From Clostridia bacterium (lineage in GTDB: Bacteria; Bacillota; Clostridia; UBA1381), in assembly GCA_017420825.1 (NCBI GenBank), contig JAFQNU010000190.1, forward strand, positions 1-5,083: DNA of 5,083 nt. Reading direction: 5' to 3'. The position numbers and the translations under genes are program-made. The notes under the pieces are model-generated. The model saw only the letters and a program-made list of their open reading frames with translations. It was not told the DNA's origin and ran no database searches. This document shows, in pieces, positions 1-5,083 of this stretch; position 1 is the stretch's first letter; each line of letters begins with the position of its first letter.

Positions 1-480
1 TATTTTTTTTTCACTTACGCCTGTTGCTGTGATATTATCCATTGCAGCCTGTGCAACTGCGATTATCTCGTCAGAAAAATAATTATTTACTGCGCCGTTT
101 ATCAGCTTTCCAAGCCCTTTTGATATATAGGGAGAGGGAGGGAATACACTGTGTCTTGTATATACCACCTTGCTGCCTGCAAGCTTTGCAGCAATTCGTG
201 CAGACATACTTGCATGAGTGTGTACAATATCGGGTTTTAGTTCTTTAAATAATTTTTTCAGAACAGATATTGATTTTATGTCAAGTGATTTTTCACCAAT
301 TCCGTCAACCTCATAAACCTTTACACCTAAGTTTTCCACCATCGGCTTCAGCAAACTGTCAACAGGTAATACCACTGACACGTCAAATTCATTTTTGTTA
401 TAATTCTCAAGATAGGTTAAAAGGCACTTTCCTGCACCGCCTATGTTGCTGTCTGAAGAAACCTCAATAACTTTTATCAT
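1..480 (-). CDS. Family-4 glycosyltransferase, N-terminal part (runs off left edge)
   Basis: My own reverse-strand translation is open for 160 codons from the ATG at 480-478 to the window edge. It reads like the N-terminal Rossmann half of a GT-B glycosyltransferase (GT4-like, retaining). Residues 12-18 are NIGGAGK, the usual glycine-rich acceptor-side loop; residues 82-91 are KPDIVHTHAS, the classic strand-plus-His motif of GT4 enzymes; R109-H110 open an RHSVFP stretch, and residues 139-144 are IIAVAQ, the strand before the linker. The C-terminal nucleotide-sugar domain with its E-x7-E motif lies outside the window. Such enzymes work at the cytoplasmic membrane face, adding a sugar from a nucleotide donor to a lipid-linked glycan. 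The start codon overlaps the stop of the upstream polymerase gene as ATGA, so the two are probably translationally coupled. The donor sugar cannot be deduced. A run of nine A on the coding strand lies at codons 157-160, next to the edge. Confidence 0.9.
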   Translation of the reverse strand, partial: MIKVIEVSSDSNIGGAGKCLLTYLENYNKNEFDVSVVLPVDSLLKPMVENLGVKVYEVDGIGEKSLDIKSISVLKKLFKELKPDIVHTHASMSARIAAKLAGSKVVYTRHSVFPPSPYISKGLGKLINGAVNNYFSDEIIAVAQAAMDNITATGVSEKKI

Positions 481-498
481 TTTGTATTACTCTCCTTT
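477..498 (-). promoter_or_regulatory. ATGA stop-start overlap with internal ribosome binding site
   Basis: On the minus strand the polymerase stop TGA (479-477) and the glycosyltransferase start ATG (480-478) share two bases. An AAAGGAGA Shine-Dalgarno sequence (498-491) lies inside the last codons of the polymerase gene, about 10 bases before the ATG. This fixes the glycosyltransferase start and indicates coupled translation within one operon. Confidence 0.85.
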
Positions 499-2345
499 AT
501 TGATACATATTTTAATGCAGCTCCGAAAGCTAAATACATCATAAACATTGCCATAACTCTGTAGTTATAGAAGGTGTAATCAAACATACTTTGTAATAAG
601 AAACCGGCAACACCTGATGCAAGAGCAAGGGACAACATATAATTATAAGTAGTTTTACCATTTTTCACACATATATTTGAACAGTTTCTGAAATAGCATA
701 CCATTATACTGATAAATAAAATCAATGCACCAATGCCTGCTTCAACGGTCAATTGTAAAAACAGATTGTGTGAATGAGGTGCAATAATTGCGTTATATGA
801 GTAGAAGGGATAGACAGCGGCAAATGCACCTTCTCCCATTCCTATACCGCCTACCCAGAAGTTTCTAAGCATAGCAGTAGTTCCATACCATATATAAACA
901 CGGTAGGAGGTTGAAGAGTCTCCCATATCACCAATACTCAAAAGTCTGTTCATAATAGTGTCGGGCAGAATGAATGGAAGTGCTAAAACTGCAAACGGGA
1001 GCAGACACCACAGTTTTCCATTCCTGAAGGTCACAAAAATTGCAACACTTAATATAAAACCAAGCCAACAGCCTCGTGACTGTGTAAAAACAAGACACAG
1101 GGCACTGATCAGGAAGATACCGATATATGTTATTTTTGAAAGCGGAGTCTTAATGTTTAGTGCAAAAACTGCCGCAAGCGGTAGAATTAAAAGCAAGTAT
1201 TCTCCTAAAACATTCGGATTTTCAAGAGTAGAATATGCACGCATTGTTGCTTCAGCAAACATAGATTGGTCAATCCAGGCATTTTGTGTGTCAAGCTTGA
1301 AAACATATTGAATAACACCATAAAGAGCCACAATTGCACCTGAAATAACAAACAGCTTTAGTAATGCCATAAGCTGTTCTTTTGTGTTCACTGTGTTTAT
1401 AATCACAAAATAGAAGATAAAAAATACGAAGTACATAGCCCATACCATAAGACTCTTAACAGGTGCAAAGCTGAGAACGCTTGATATAAATAAAATACCA
1501 AGAAGCAAAAGGATTGCAGTACCTGTGCCACCTGTTTTCCACTTGTAATCGGGCATGGTCAGTTTTTGTAAAATCGAAGATGCAGTTGTCAAAAGGCACA
1601 GCATTGCAAGCACCATTGTTGGTATAAACGGTGCAGAAAAGGCACAGATATATATGCCTGCAATGGGGTAGGCAAGAACTAAAAACAATCCAAATAAAGC
1701 ACATGGTATAAGTGGCAGTAAAATTAACGCCTTTGATGCCATTATCCCACAGATTATTCCAAGAATGAAAGCAAATACTGTCGGGGATTTTTTTGCTGTT
1801 CGGTTTTTGTCAAAAAAATTAAAGTCCAAGTCAGAAAAGCACAAAGCTTTTTTTAAAAAACCAATAAGCCTACTGCTGTTAAAAAATTCTGTTATATTAC
1901 AATTAATATAATACAATAATGCACCAATAACAGCTAAACACAGAGCCTTGATGCTGTAATTACCCGATATTAGTCGAAGAATGAAATAACCAAGACCACC
2001 GCCTATTGCAAAGGAACCAAAAAATCTCGTATTAAGAGCCACAAAGCAGTGGAAATATTCAGAACACAGATTAGTTATTACACTTTTTTTGATTGCCTTG
2101 TTATAGTATGGTGATATTTTTTGTGATATAGTTTCTATTATCCAAAAAGGAAATCTGCAAATTGTTACCACCAATGGAGCTTCTTTGCTGTCAGAGGTGA
2201 AACGTTTTGCAATAAACGAACTTTTGAATGCTGATGAGATACATTCATACAGTTTTATAAATTTTTTCCATAAAATGCTCTTTGGCAATGCAGTAAACAG
2301 CATTGTAATAAAGGCATATATACGGCTTATGATAATACTGTGCAT
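477..2345 (-). CDS. Wzy / O-antigen-ligase-family polytopic membrane protein (polysaccharide polymerase or ligase)
   Basis: This 622-residue protein is largely hydrophobic, with roughly a dozen or more predicted membrane segments (for example near 108-126, 132-148, 189-251, 275-318, 327-349, 380-462, 536-552, 568-586 and 595-612). Its second half has the marks of the Wzy_C/WaaL superfamily: ENPNVLGEYLLL at 375-386, TQSRG at 421-425 starting a helix, a periplasmic-type loop with the SYRVYIW stretch near 480-486, and PHSHN at 523-527 leading into LFLQLTVEAG. In this superfamily the conserved Arg and His residues of the external loops handle undecaprenyl-linked glycans. In a Gram-positive cell it would most likely polymerise, or ligate to the wall, a capsule or other envelope glycan; sequence alone does not separate these. 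The start at 2345 is supported by GAGAGG (2360-2355) nine bases upstream and a consensus promoter behind it. The protein is longer than the usual 400-450 residues because about 180 residues precede the core. The downstream glycosyltransferase gene overlaps by four bases, supporting a polysaccharide operon. Confidence 0.9.
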   Translation of the reverse strand: MHSIIISRIYAFITMLFTALPKSILWKKFIKLYECISSAFKSSFIAKRFTSDSKEAPLVVTICRFPFWIIETISQKISPYYNKAIKKSVITNLCSEYFHCFVALNTRFFGSFAIGGGLGYFILRLISGNYSIKALCLAVIGALLYYINCNITEFFNSSRLIGFLKKALCFSDLDFNFFDKNRTAKKSPTVFAFILGIICGIMASKALILLPLIPCALFGLFLVLAYPIAGIYICAFSAPFIPTMVLAMLCLLTTASSILQKLTMPDYKWKTGGTGTAILLLLGILFISSVLSFAPVKSLMVWAMYFVFFIFYFVIINTVNTKEQLMALLKLFVISGAIVALYGVIQYVFKLDTQNAWIDQSMFAEATMRAYSTLENPNVLGEYLLLILPLAAVFALNIKTPLSKITYIGIFLISALCLVFTQSRGCWLGFILSVAIFVTFRNGKLWCLLPFAVLALPFILPDTIMNRLLSIGDMGDSSTSYRVYIWYGTTAMLRNFWVGGIGMGEGAFAAVYPFYSYNAIIAPHSHNLFLQLTVEAGIGALILFISIMVCYFRNCSNICVKNGKTTYNYMLSLALASGVAGFLLQSMFDYTFYNYRVMAMFMMYLAFGAALKYVSIKESNTK

Positions 2346-2398
2346 AGCTTGTTACCTCTCTCTATGTCAATAAAAGAATATTTTTATCAATTAATTTG

Positions 2399-2427
2399 AT
2401 TATAGCATATTTTAATAATTATGTCAA
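2399..2427 (-). promoter_or_regulatory. Consensus extended -10 sigma-A promoter for the polysaccharide operon
   Basis: Read on the minus strand, TTGACA (2427-2422) is followed by exactly 17 bases and then TATAAT (2404-2399). The TG one base before the -10 box makes it an extended -10 promoter. Both hexamers match the consensus perfectly. Transcription would start near 2392, giving a leader of about 46 bases before the polymerase ATG at 2345. Confidence 0.85.
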
Positions 2428-2442
2428 TTACTGCAACTCTTT

Positions 2443-2463
2443 TTGTTAAAAGAGATATAACAA
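2443..2463. promoter_or_regulatory. Small dyad between the divergent promoters
   Basis: TTGTTA (2443-2448) and TAACAA (2458-2463) form a perfect 6-bp inverted repeat around a 9-base centre. It lies between the two divergent -35 boxes, where a shared regulator could sit. In DNA this AT-rich a 6-bp dyad can occur by chance, so this is a weak call. Confidence 0.25.
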
Positions 2464-2483
2464 CAAGATTTGCAATTATTTTC

Positions 2484-2499
2484 ACAATATTAGTATTGT
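2484..2499. promoter_or_regulatory. Putative operator, ACAATA-N4-TATTGT
   Basis: ACAATA (2484-2489) and TATTGT (2494-2499) are perfect inverted arms around TTAG, a compact 16-bp dyad typical in size of a dimeric helix-turn-helix repressor site. Its right arm overlaps the -35 box of the plus-strand promoter (2496-2501), so a bound protein would block RNA polymerase at the isomerase gene. The regulator is unknown and is not encoded in the window. Confidence 0.4.
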
Positions 2500-2524
2500 A
2501 AATATGTTTGTTTTGTTTTATAAT
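2496..2524 (+). promoter_or_regulatory. Sigma-A promoter for the isomerase/epimerase gene
   Basis: TTGTAA (2496-2501, 4 of 6 to consensus) and TATAAT (2519-2524, perfect) are separated by exactly 17 bases. Transcription would start near 2531, downstream of the in-frame ATG at 2504. This argues that the longer reading of the gene is not used. Confidence 0.7.
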
Positions 2525-2542
2525 TATATAAAAAAATGTTTT

Positions 2543-2548
2543 GGAGGT
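2543..2548 (+). promoter_or_regulatory. Ribosome binding site that fixes the isomerase start
   Basis: GGAGGT (2543-2548) lies six bases before the ATG at 2555. The in-frame ATG at 2504 has no Shine-Dalgarno sequence and lies upstream of the predicted transcription start, so 2555 is chosen. Confidence 0.85.
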
Positions 2549-2554
2549 AGTATT

Positions 2555-3319
2555 ATGGATAAGAGAATAGGAGCACAATTATATACTGTGAGAGATTATG
2601 TAAAGACAAAGGAAGATTTTGATTTAAGCCTTAAGAAACTGTCAGATATGGGATATAAGGCTGTTCAGTTATCGGGAATAGGGGAGATTGAGGCAGAGGA
2701 TATAAGAGAAATATGTGATAAATATAAAATTACAGCAGTATGTACTCACAGAAGCATGGACGAATATTTGAATAAGCTTGAATGGTCAATAGATTTTCAT
2801 AAAAAGACCGGATGTACTATTGCGGGATTGGGAGCAATGCCAGGACTTTGGGATGATTTTACAGAAGAGTATGTTGTTGAGTTTGTAAAGAATATGAACA
2901 GAATAAATACGGAATTTAAAAAGAACGGAATATCATTTGCATATCATAACCATGCTGTTGAGTTCATAAAGCTTGCAAACGGTCAGTATTTAATGGATTA
3001 TTTTATTGAAAACGGTGAGTTCGACTTTATAGTAGATGTTTATTGGCTTGCTTTTGCAGGAATTAATCCGGCTGAATTTATAAGGAAGCTTGGAAAAAGA
3101 GCAATTGTTATTCATTTTAAAGACTTAAAAATAGAGCGAGGTAATAAGCAGCAGATGGCAGAGGTAATGGTAGGAAACCTTGACTGGGACGAGATTATAA
3201 AGGCTTCAGAGGAGGCAGGAGCATTGTGGGCAATGGTTGAACAGGATACCTGTGAGGGAAATCCGTTTGATAGCCTTAAAATCAGCTATGACAATTTAAA
3301 AACAAAAGGCTTTAACTAA
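2555..3319 (+). CDS. Sugar phosphate isomerase/epimerase family protein (xylose isomerase-like TIM barrel)
   Basis: This 254-residue protein has a length and motif order that fit the AP-endonuclease-2/xylose-isomerase-like TIM-barrel family. It opens with IGAQLYTVRD (5-14), the usual first strand. It continues with H65 in a VCTHRS strand, YHNHAVEF at 130-137, DFIVDVYW at 157-164, VIHFKDLK at 185-192 and MVEQD at 227-231. By analogy with IolE and tagatose-3-epimerase-type enzymes, E136, D161, H187 and E229 are the probable divalent-metal ligands, with the two glutamates also acting in proton transfer. It is soluble, with no signal peptide, and acts in the cytoplasm on a sugar, sugar phosphate or inosose. 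The substrate cannot be read from the sequence. No transporter, kinase or dehydrogenase lies beside it, and it has its own promoter and a possible operator, so it looks separately regulated. The 66-base gap to the next gene shows no terminator, so read-through is possible. Confidence 0.9.
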   Translation: MDKRIGAQLYTVRDYVKTKEDFDLSLKKLSDMGYKAVQLSGIGEIEAEDIREICDKYKITAVCTHRSMDEYLNKLEWSIDFHKKTGCTIAGLGAMPGLWDDFTEEYVVEFVKNMNRINTEFKKNGISFAYHNHAVEFIKLANGQYLMDYFIENGEFDFIVDVYWLAFAGINPAEFIRKLGKRAIVIHFKDLKIERGNKQQMAEVMVGNLDWDEIIKASEEAGALWAMVEQDTCEGNPFDSLKISYDNLKTKGFN

Positions 3320-3321
3320 TA

Positions 3322-3350
3322 TTGAAATATATCATAAAATGTGTTAAAAT
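3322..3350 (+). promoter_or_regulatory. Extended -10 promoter for the lipoprotein gene
   Basis: TTGAAA (3322-3327) and TAAAAT (3345-3350) are spaced by 17 bases, and the TG at 3342-3343 gives an extended -10 element. Transcription would begin near 3357, leaving a leader of about 29 bases that contains AAAGGTGG (3371-3378), seven bases before the ATG at 3386. Confidence 0.75.
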
Positions 3351-3385
3351 AAGATTGTAAATATATCTGGAAAGGTGGAATATCC

Positions 3386-4243
3386 ATGAAAAAAACACTT
3401 ATTTTATTTATGTTACTTAGTATGATGATTTATTTATGTAGCTGTGAAGGCAAAAAACAAGAAGATATAAGAGTGAAGAGGAATATTGTTAATTCAATGG
3501 GTAATACATTGGAGACAAGGATATTACCGCCTGGCGGATATATCAGATTATCAGCCGATGCCGGAAGCTTAACACAATTTTTGAGAAATTATAAAATGAA
3601 AGAGGACGGCTTGTCTGTGTTGTTGTACGATGGCAGAGAAAAGTCAAATCAGAGTGGTCATGCAGCAGTGTTTGATTTACCGATTGAAAACGAGGACTTA
3701 CAGCAGTGTGCAGATTCGGTTATGAGAGTTTATGCAGAGTATTATTGGAATATCGGACAAGCAGACAAAATTGCATTTCATTTTACCGACGGATTTTTAT
3801 GTGAATATTCAAAGTGGAGAGAAGGGTACAGGGTAGTCGCAGATGACAGTGGAACAAGGTGGAAAAAGAGTGCGGAATATGATGACTCTTATGATAGCTT
3901 TGTGAAGTATCTGAGAATAGTATTCAGCTATGCAGGTACTTATTCCATGGAAAAATATGAGGCGGAAACCATTGCACTCTCAGAAATGAATGTCGGTGAT
4001 GTTATTTTAAAGGGCGGAAGTCCGGGGCATGTTGTTATGGTGGTGGACATATGTGAAAACAGCGACGGAAAAAAAGCATTTCTCCTCGCACAGGGATATA
4101 TGCCTGCACAACAGTTCCATGTAATAAAAAATCCTATTCATGACAAAGACCCATGGTATTATGAGGAAGAGATGAGCTTTCCGCTTCAAACTGCAGGATA
4201 TTCGTTTGATAGTGAAGGTATGATAAAAAGGTTGATATTCTAA
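3386..4243 (+). CDS. DUF4846-family lipoprotein
   Basis: This 285-residue protein begins with a lipoprotein signal peptide: KK at 2-3, a hydrophobic stretch 4-17 and a lipobox LCSC ending at Cys20. It is therefore expected on the outer face of the cytoplasmic membrane. From about residue 47 it matches my memory of the DUF4846 family: PPGGYIRL (48-55), the GSLTQFLRN stretch (60-68), VLLYDG (78-83) leading to a conserved GHAAVFDL (91-98), DLQQCADSVMR (104-114), FTDGF (133-137), KWREGYR (143-149), GDV (204-206), GGSPGHVVMVVD (210-221) and LLAQGYMPAQ (233-242). No function is established for the family that I know of. The order Cys108, His215 and a polar Gln236 on the next strand resembles papain-like amidases of the CHAP/NlpC type; this is my inference only. 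The gene is intact and full length. It is preceded by the isomerase gene but has its own promoter. Downstream it meets a bidirectional terminator about 230 bases away and a convergent gene. Confidence 0.88.
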   Translation: MKKTLILFMLLSMMIYLCSCEGKKQEDIRVKRNIVNSMGNTLETRILPPGGYIRLSADAGSLTQFLRNYKMKEDGLSVLLYDGREKSNQSGHAAVFDLPIENEDLQQCADSVMRVYAEYYWNIGQADKIAFHFTDGFLCEYSKWREGYRVVADDSGTRWKKSAEYDDSYDSFVKYLRIVFSYAGTYSMEKYEAETIALSEMNVGDVILKGGSPGHVVMVVDICENSDGKKAFLLAQGYMPAQQFHVIKNPIHDKDPWYYEEEMSFPLQTAGYSFDSEGMIKRLIF

Positions 4244-4250
4244 AAAGGAT

Positions 4251-4282
4251 TTTTTTCTGGTAAAGTAGAATAATTTAGATGC
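4251..4282 (+). repeat. Direct repeat, copy A (diverged 32-bp)
   Basis: This stretch aligns without gaps to 4506-4537 with 25 of 32 bases identical. The identity is concentrated in TTTTTTCTG at the left, GAAT in the middle and TTTAGATGC at the right. The two copies are 255 bases apart and bracket the hairpin-rich element and terminator. Copy A is noncoding. Confidence 0.6.
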
Positions 4283-4293
4283 AAGTGGTTTAG

Positions 4294-4475
4294 GCGATAT
4301 GCAAGCTTCGCTTGCTCGATATATTTGCTTTGCAAATTCGATATGTTTTTCGCTTCACTCAAAATGCGATATGATATAAATTCCTTTTCTCGTTGCCGTA
4401 AGGCAACATATCGCATCGAAGATATATCTCGTACAAAGTACATATATCAAATTCCGTCAGAAATTTATATCGATG
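4294..4475. repeat. Hairpin-rich palindromic intergenic element
   Basis: This noncoding stretch is a chain of short hairpins separated by repeated CGATAT spacers. The hairpins are GCAAGC-TTC-GCTTGC (4301-4315), ATTTGC-TTT-GCAAAT (4323-4337), GTTGCC-GTAA-GGCAAC (4392-4407) and GATATAT/ATATATC (4421-4427 with 4442-4448) enclosing GTAC-AAA-GTAC (4431-4441). Two longer perfect inverted repeats link them: ATGCGATATG (4364-4373) with CATATCGCAT (4407-4416), and GATATAAATT (4373-4382) with AATTTATATC (4462-4471). CGATAT occurs at 4295, 4317, 4339 and 4367, and its reverse complement at 4408 and 4467, so the two ends also match. No open frame here has a ribosome binding site. It looks like a non-autonomous repeat or a MITE-like element; copy number elsewhere in the genome is unknown. 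Confidence 0.65.
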
Positions 4476-4511
4476 AAAAAAGCGTACTGAAAAAATTCAG
4501 TACGCTTTTTT
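4476..4511. terminator. Bidirectional rho-independent terminator
   Basis: A perfect 16-bp stem pairs 4476-4491 with 4496-4511 around a four-A loop (4492-4495). The 10-bp core GCGTACTGAA/TTCAGTACGC is flanked by six A on the left and six T on the right. It therefore has a GC-containing stem and U-tract on either strand, and can end both the lipoprotein transcript and the convergent PH-domain transcript. Confidence 0.93.
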
Positions 4512-4537
4512 CTGTAAGAGCCGAATGGTTTAGATGC
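4506..4537 (+). repeat. Direct repeat, copy B (diverged 32-bp)
   Basis: This is the partner of 4251-4282 (25 of 32 identical, same orientation). It spans the T-tract of the terminator and the last codons and stop of the convergent PH-domain gene, so copy A looks like a decayed duplicate of that gene end. Confidence 0.6.
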
Positions 4538-5083
4538 TACAGTTTTTAGCTTTAAAAATCGAATTCAATATGTTATTCAAATTATCAACATCATCAAAGC
4601 AGGGAAAAGTTATAATTTCATTTTCGGTTTCTATAACCAATACCTTTGAAAGTGAATTACTATTTCTTTTTACAAATACATTCTTAATTGTATTTGGAAG
4701 TATTTCTTTCAATTGTAAATCCTCTGATGTCTTATTATAAAATATTCTTTTATCAGTTGCTACAAGCATATCAAATTTTGATTGCTTATCAATAGGCATA
4801 TACACAGAATATCCACGAATTATTAATATACCTCCAATAAAAGCACCAATTCTTAATAAGAAAATTGAAGTCTCAGAAAAGTTAGAGTATAATTGTTCAA
4901 CGCCACTCTCAAAAAAAGCTGCTATCCCCAAAAAAACCAACAGAATACCTACAATCAAATATCCAGCAAACACCATTGAAACATATGAGTTTTTCTTTGC
5001 TATAAATAAAACTTTCTCGTTTTCATTAAGCTTTAAACCGTCAATTTTATTATCCTCGGTTTTCTTGTTTTTTACACTTGGCA
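4530..5083 (-). CDS. Membrane protein with bacterial PH-like domain (5' end at or beyond right edge)
   Basis: The minus-strand frame is open from the stop TAA (4532-4530) to the window edge, 183 full codons. An internal ATG at 4976 would begin inside the conserved N-terminal region, so it is not the start. The codon split by the edge reads NTG on the coding strand, so the true start may be exactly there. Counting visible residues, 16-29 (LKLNENEKVLFIAK) is the charged strand common before the membrane pair in bPH_2-type proteins. Two membrane segments follow (about 36-57 and 73-93), then a PH-like domain from about 104, with DMLVATDKRIFY (104-115) matching the family's T-D/N-K-R-I motif and an alternating beta pattern to about 170. 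Such proteins sit in the membrane with the PH-like fold cytoplasmic; their ligand is generally unknown. The gene is notably AT-rich and converges on the lipoprotein gene, sharing its terminator. Confidence 0.75.
   Translation of the reverse strand, partial: PSVKNKKTEDNKIDGLKLNENEKVLFIAKKNSYVSMVFAGYLIVGILLVFLGIAAFFESGVEQLYSNFSETSIFLLRIGAFIGGILIIRGYSVYMPIDKQSKFDMLVATDKRIFYNKTSEDLQLKEILPNTIKNVFVKRNSNSLSKVLVIETENEIITFPCFDDVDNLNNILNSIFKAKNCSI

Noticed and set aside
42..470. Two plus-strand open frames (42-248 and 270-470)
   Set aside because: They are antisense to the well-supported glycosyltransferase frame and have no family resemblance.
958..1704. Open frames inside the polymerase gene (958-1311 plus, 1456-1704 minus)
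   Set aside because: They are shadows of a gene with clear membrane segments and family motifs.
2470..2499. Alternative plus promoter TTGCAA ... TATTGT
   Set aside because: The spacer is 18 bases and the -10 box matches only 4 of 6; the 2496-2524 promoter has a perfect -10 and 17-base spacing.
2504..2554. 17-codon N-terminal extension of the isomerase gene from the ATG at 2504
   Set aside because: It lies inside the predicted promoter, has no ribosome binding site and adds residues foreign to the family; GGAGGT points to 2555.
4242..4256. AAAAA-GGA-TTTTTTT just after the lipoprotein stop as a terminator
   Set aside because: The stem would be only A-T pairs with no stable core; the real terminator is at 4476-4511.
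4294..4475. CRISPR array suggested by repeated CGATAT units
   Set aside because: The units are 6-7 bases, irregularly spaced and separated by hairpins, not uniform spacers.
4325..4549. Plus-strand 74-codon open frame, and a minus-strand 67-codon frame at 4240-4443
   Set aside because: Both run through the hairpin element, have no ribosome binding site and no recognisable protein pattern; they are by-products of the repeat.
1..5083. A new defence, toxin-antitoxin or biosynthetic system spanning the window
   Set aside because: The genes fall into separately promoted units of recognisable families; no nuclease, helicase, toxin pair or other linked effector is visible.

Overview
The window looks like chromosomal DNA of a low-GC Firmicute, most likely a gut-type Clostridia. 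I base this on AT-rich intergenic DNA, strong GGAGG-type ribosome binding sites, near-consensus sigma-A promoters, a Gram-positive-style lipoprotein and gene families common in Clostridia. The genus cannot be fixed from the sequence alone.

Layout. Positions 1-2345 (minus strand) hold the first two genes of a surface-polysaccharide operon. A large Wzy/O-antigen-ligase-family membrane protein (2345 down to 477) comes first. It overlaps by four bases (ATGA) a family-4 glycosyltransferase that runs off the left edge. An extended -10 promoter with a perfect TTGACA/17/TATAAT layout (2399-2427, minus) drives the pair. Positions 2346-2554 are a divergent regulatory region: it carries that promoter, an opposite promoter (2496-2524, plus) and two small dyads, one of which overlaps the plus-strand -35 box. 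Positions 2555-3319 (plus) encode a sugar phosphate isomerase/epimerase-type TIM-barrel protein. After a 66-base gap with its own promoter comes a lipoprotein of the DUF4846 family (3386-4243, plus).

Positions 4244-4529 contain no believable gene. They hold a hairpin-rich palindromic repeat element (about 4294-4475), a perfect 16-bp bidirectional terminator (4476-4511) and a diverged 32-bp direct repeat (4251-4282 and 4506-4537) that brackets both. The last gene (4530 to the right edge, minus strand) is a two-TM protein with a bacterial PH-like domain; it converges on the lipoprotein gene and shares the terminator with it.

How the genes work together: the polymerase and glycosyltransferase plausibly act in the same envelope glycan pathway. 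The isomerase, the lipoprotein and the PH-domain protein look like independently transcribed neighbours, not one pathway. I see no defence system, CRISPR array, tRNA, rRNA or transposase. The points most worth a second look are the possible papain-like (CHAP/NlpC-type) active site in the DUF4846 lipoprotein and the hairpin-rich element with its bracketing duplication.
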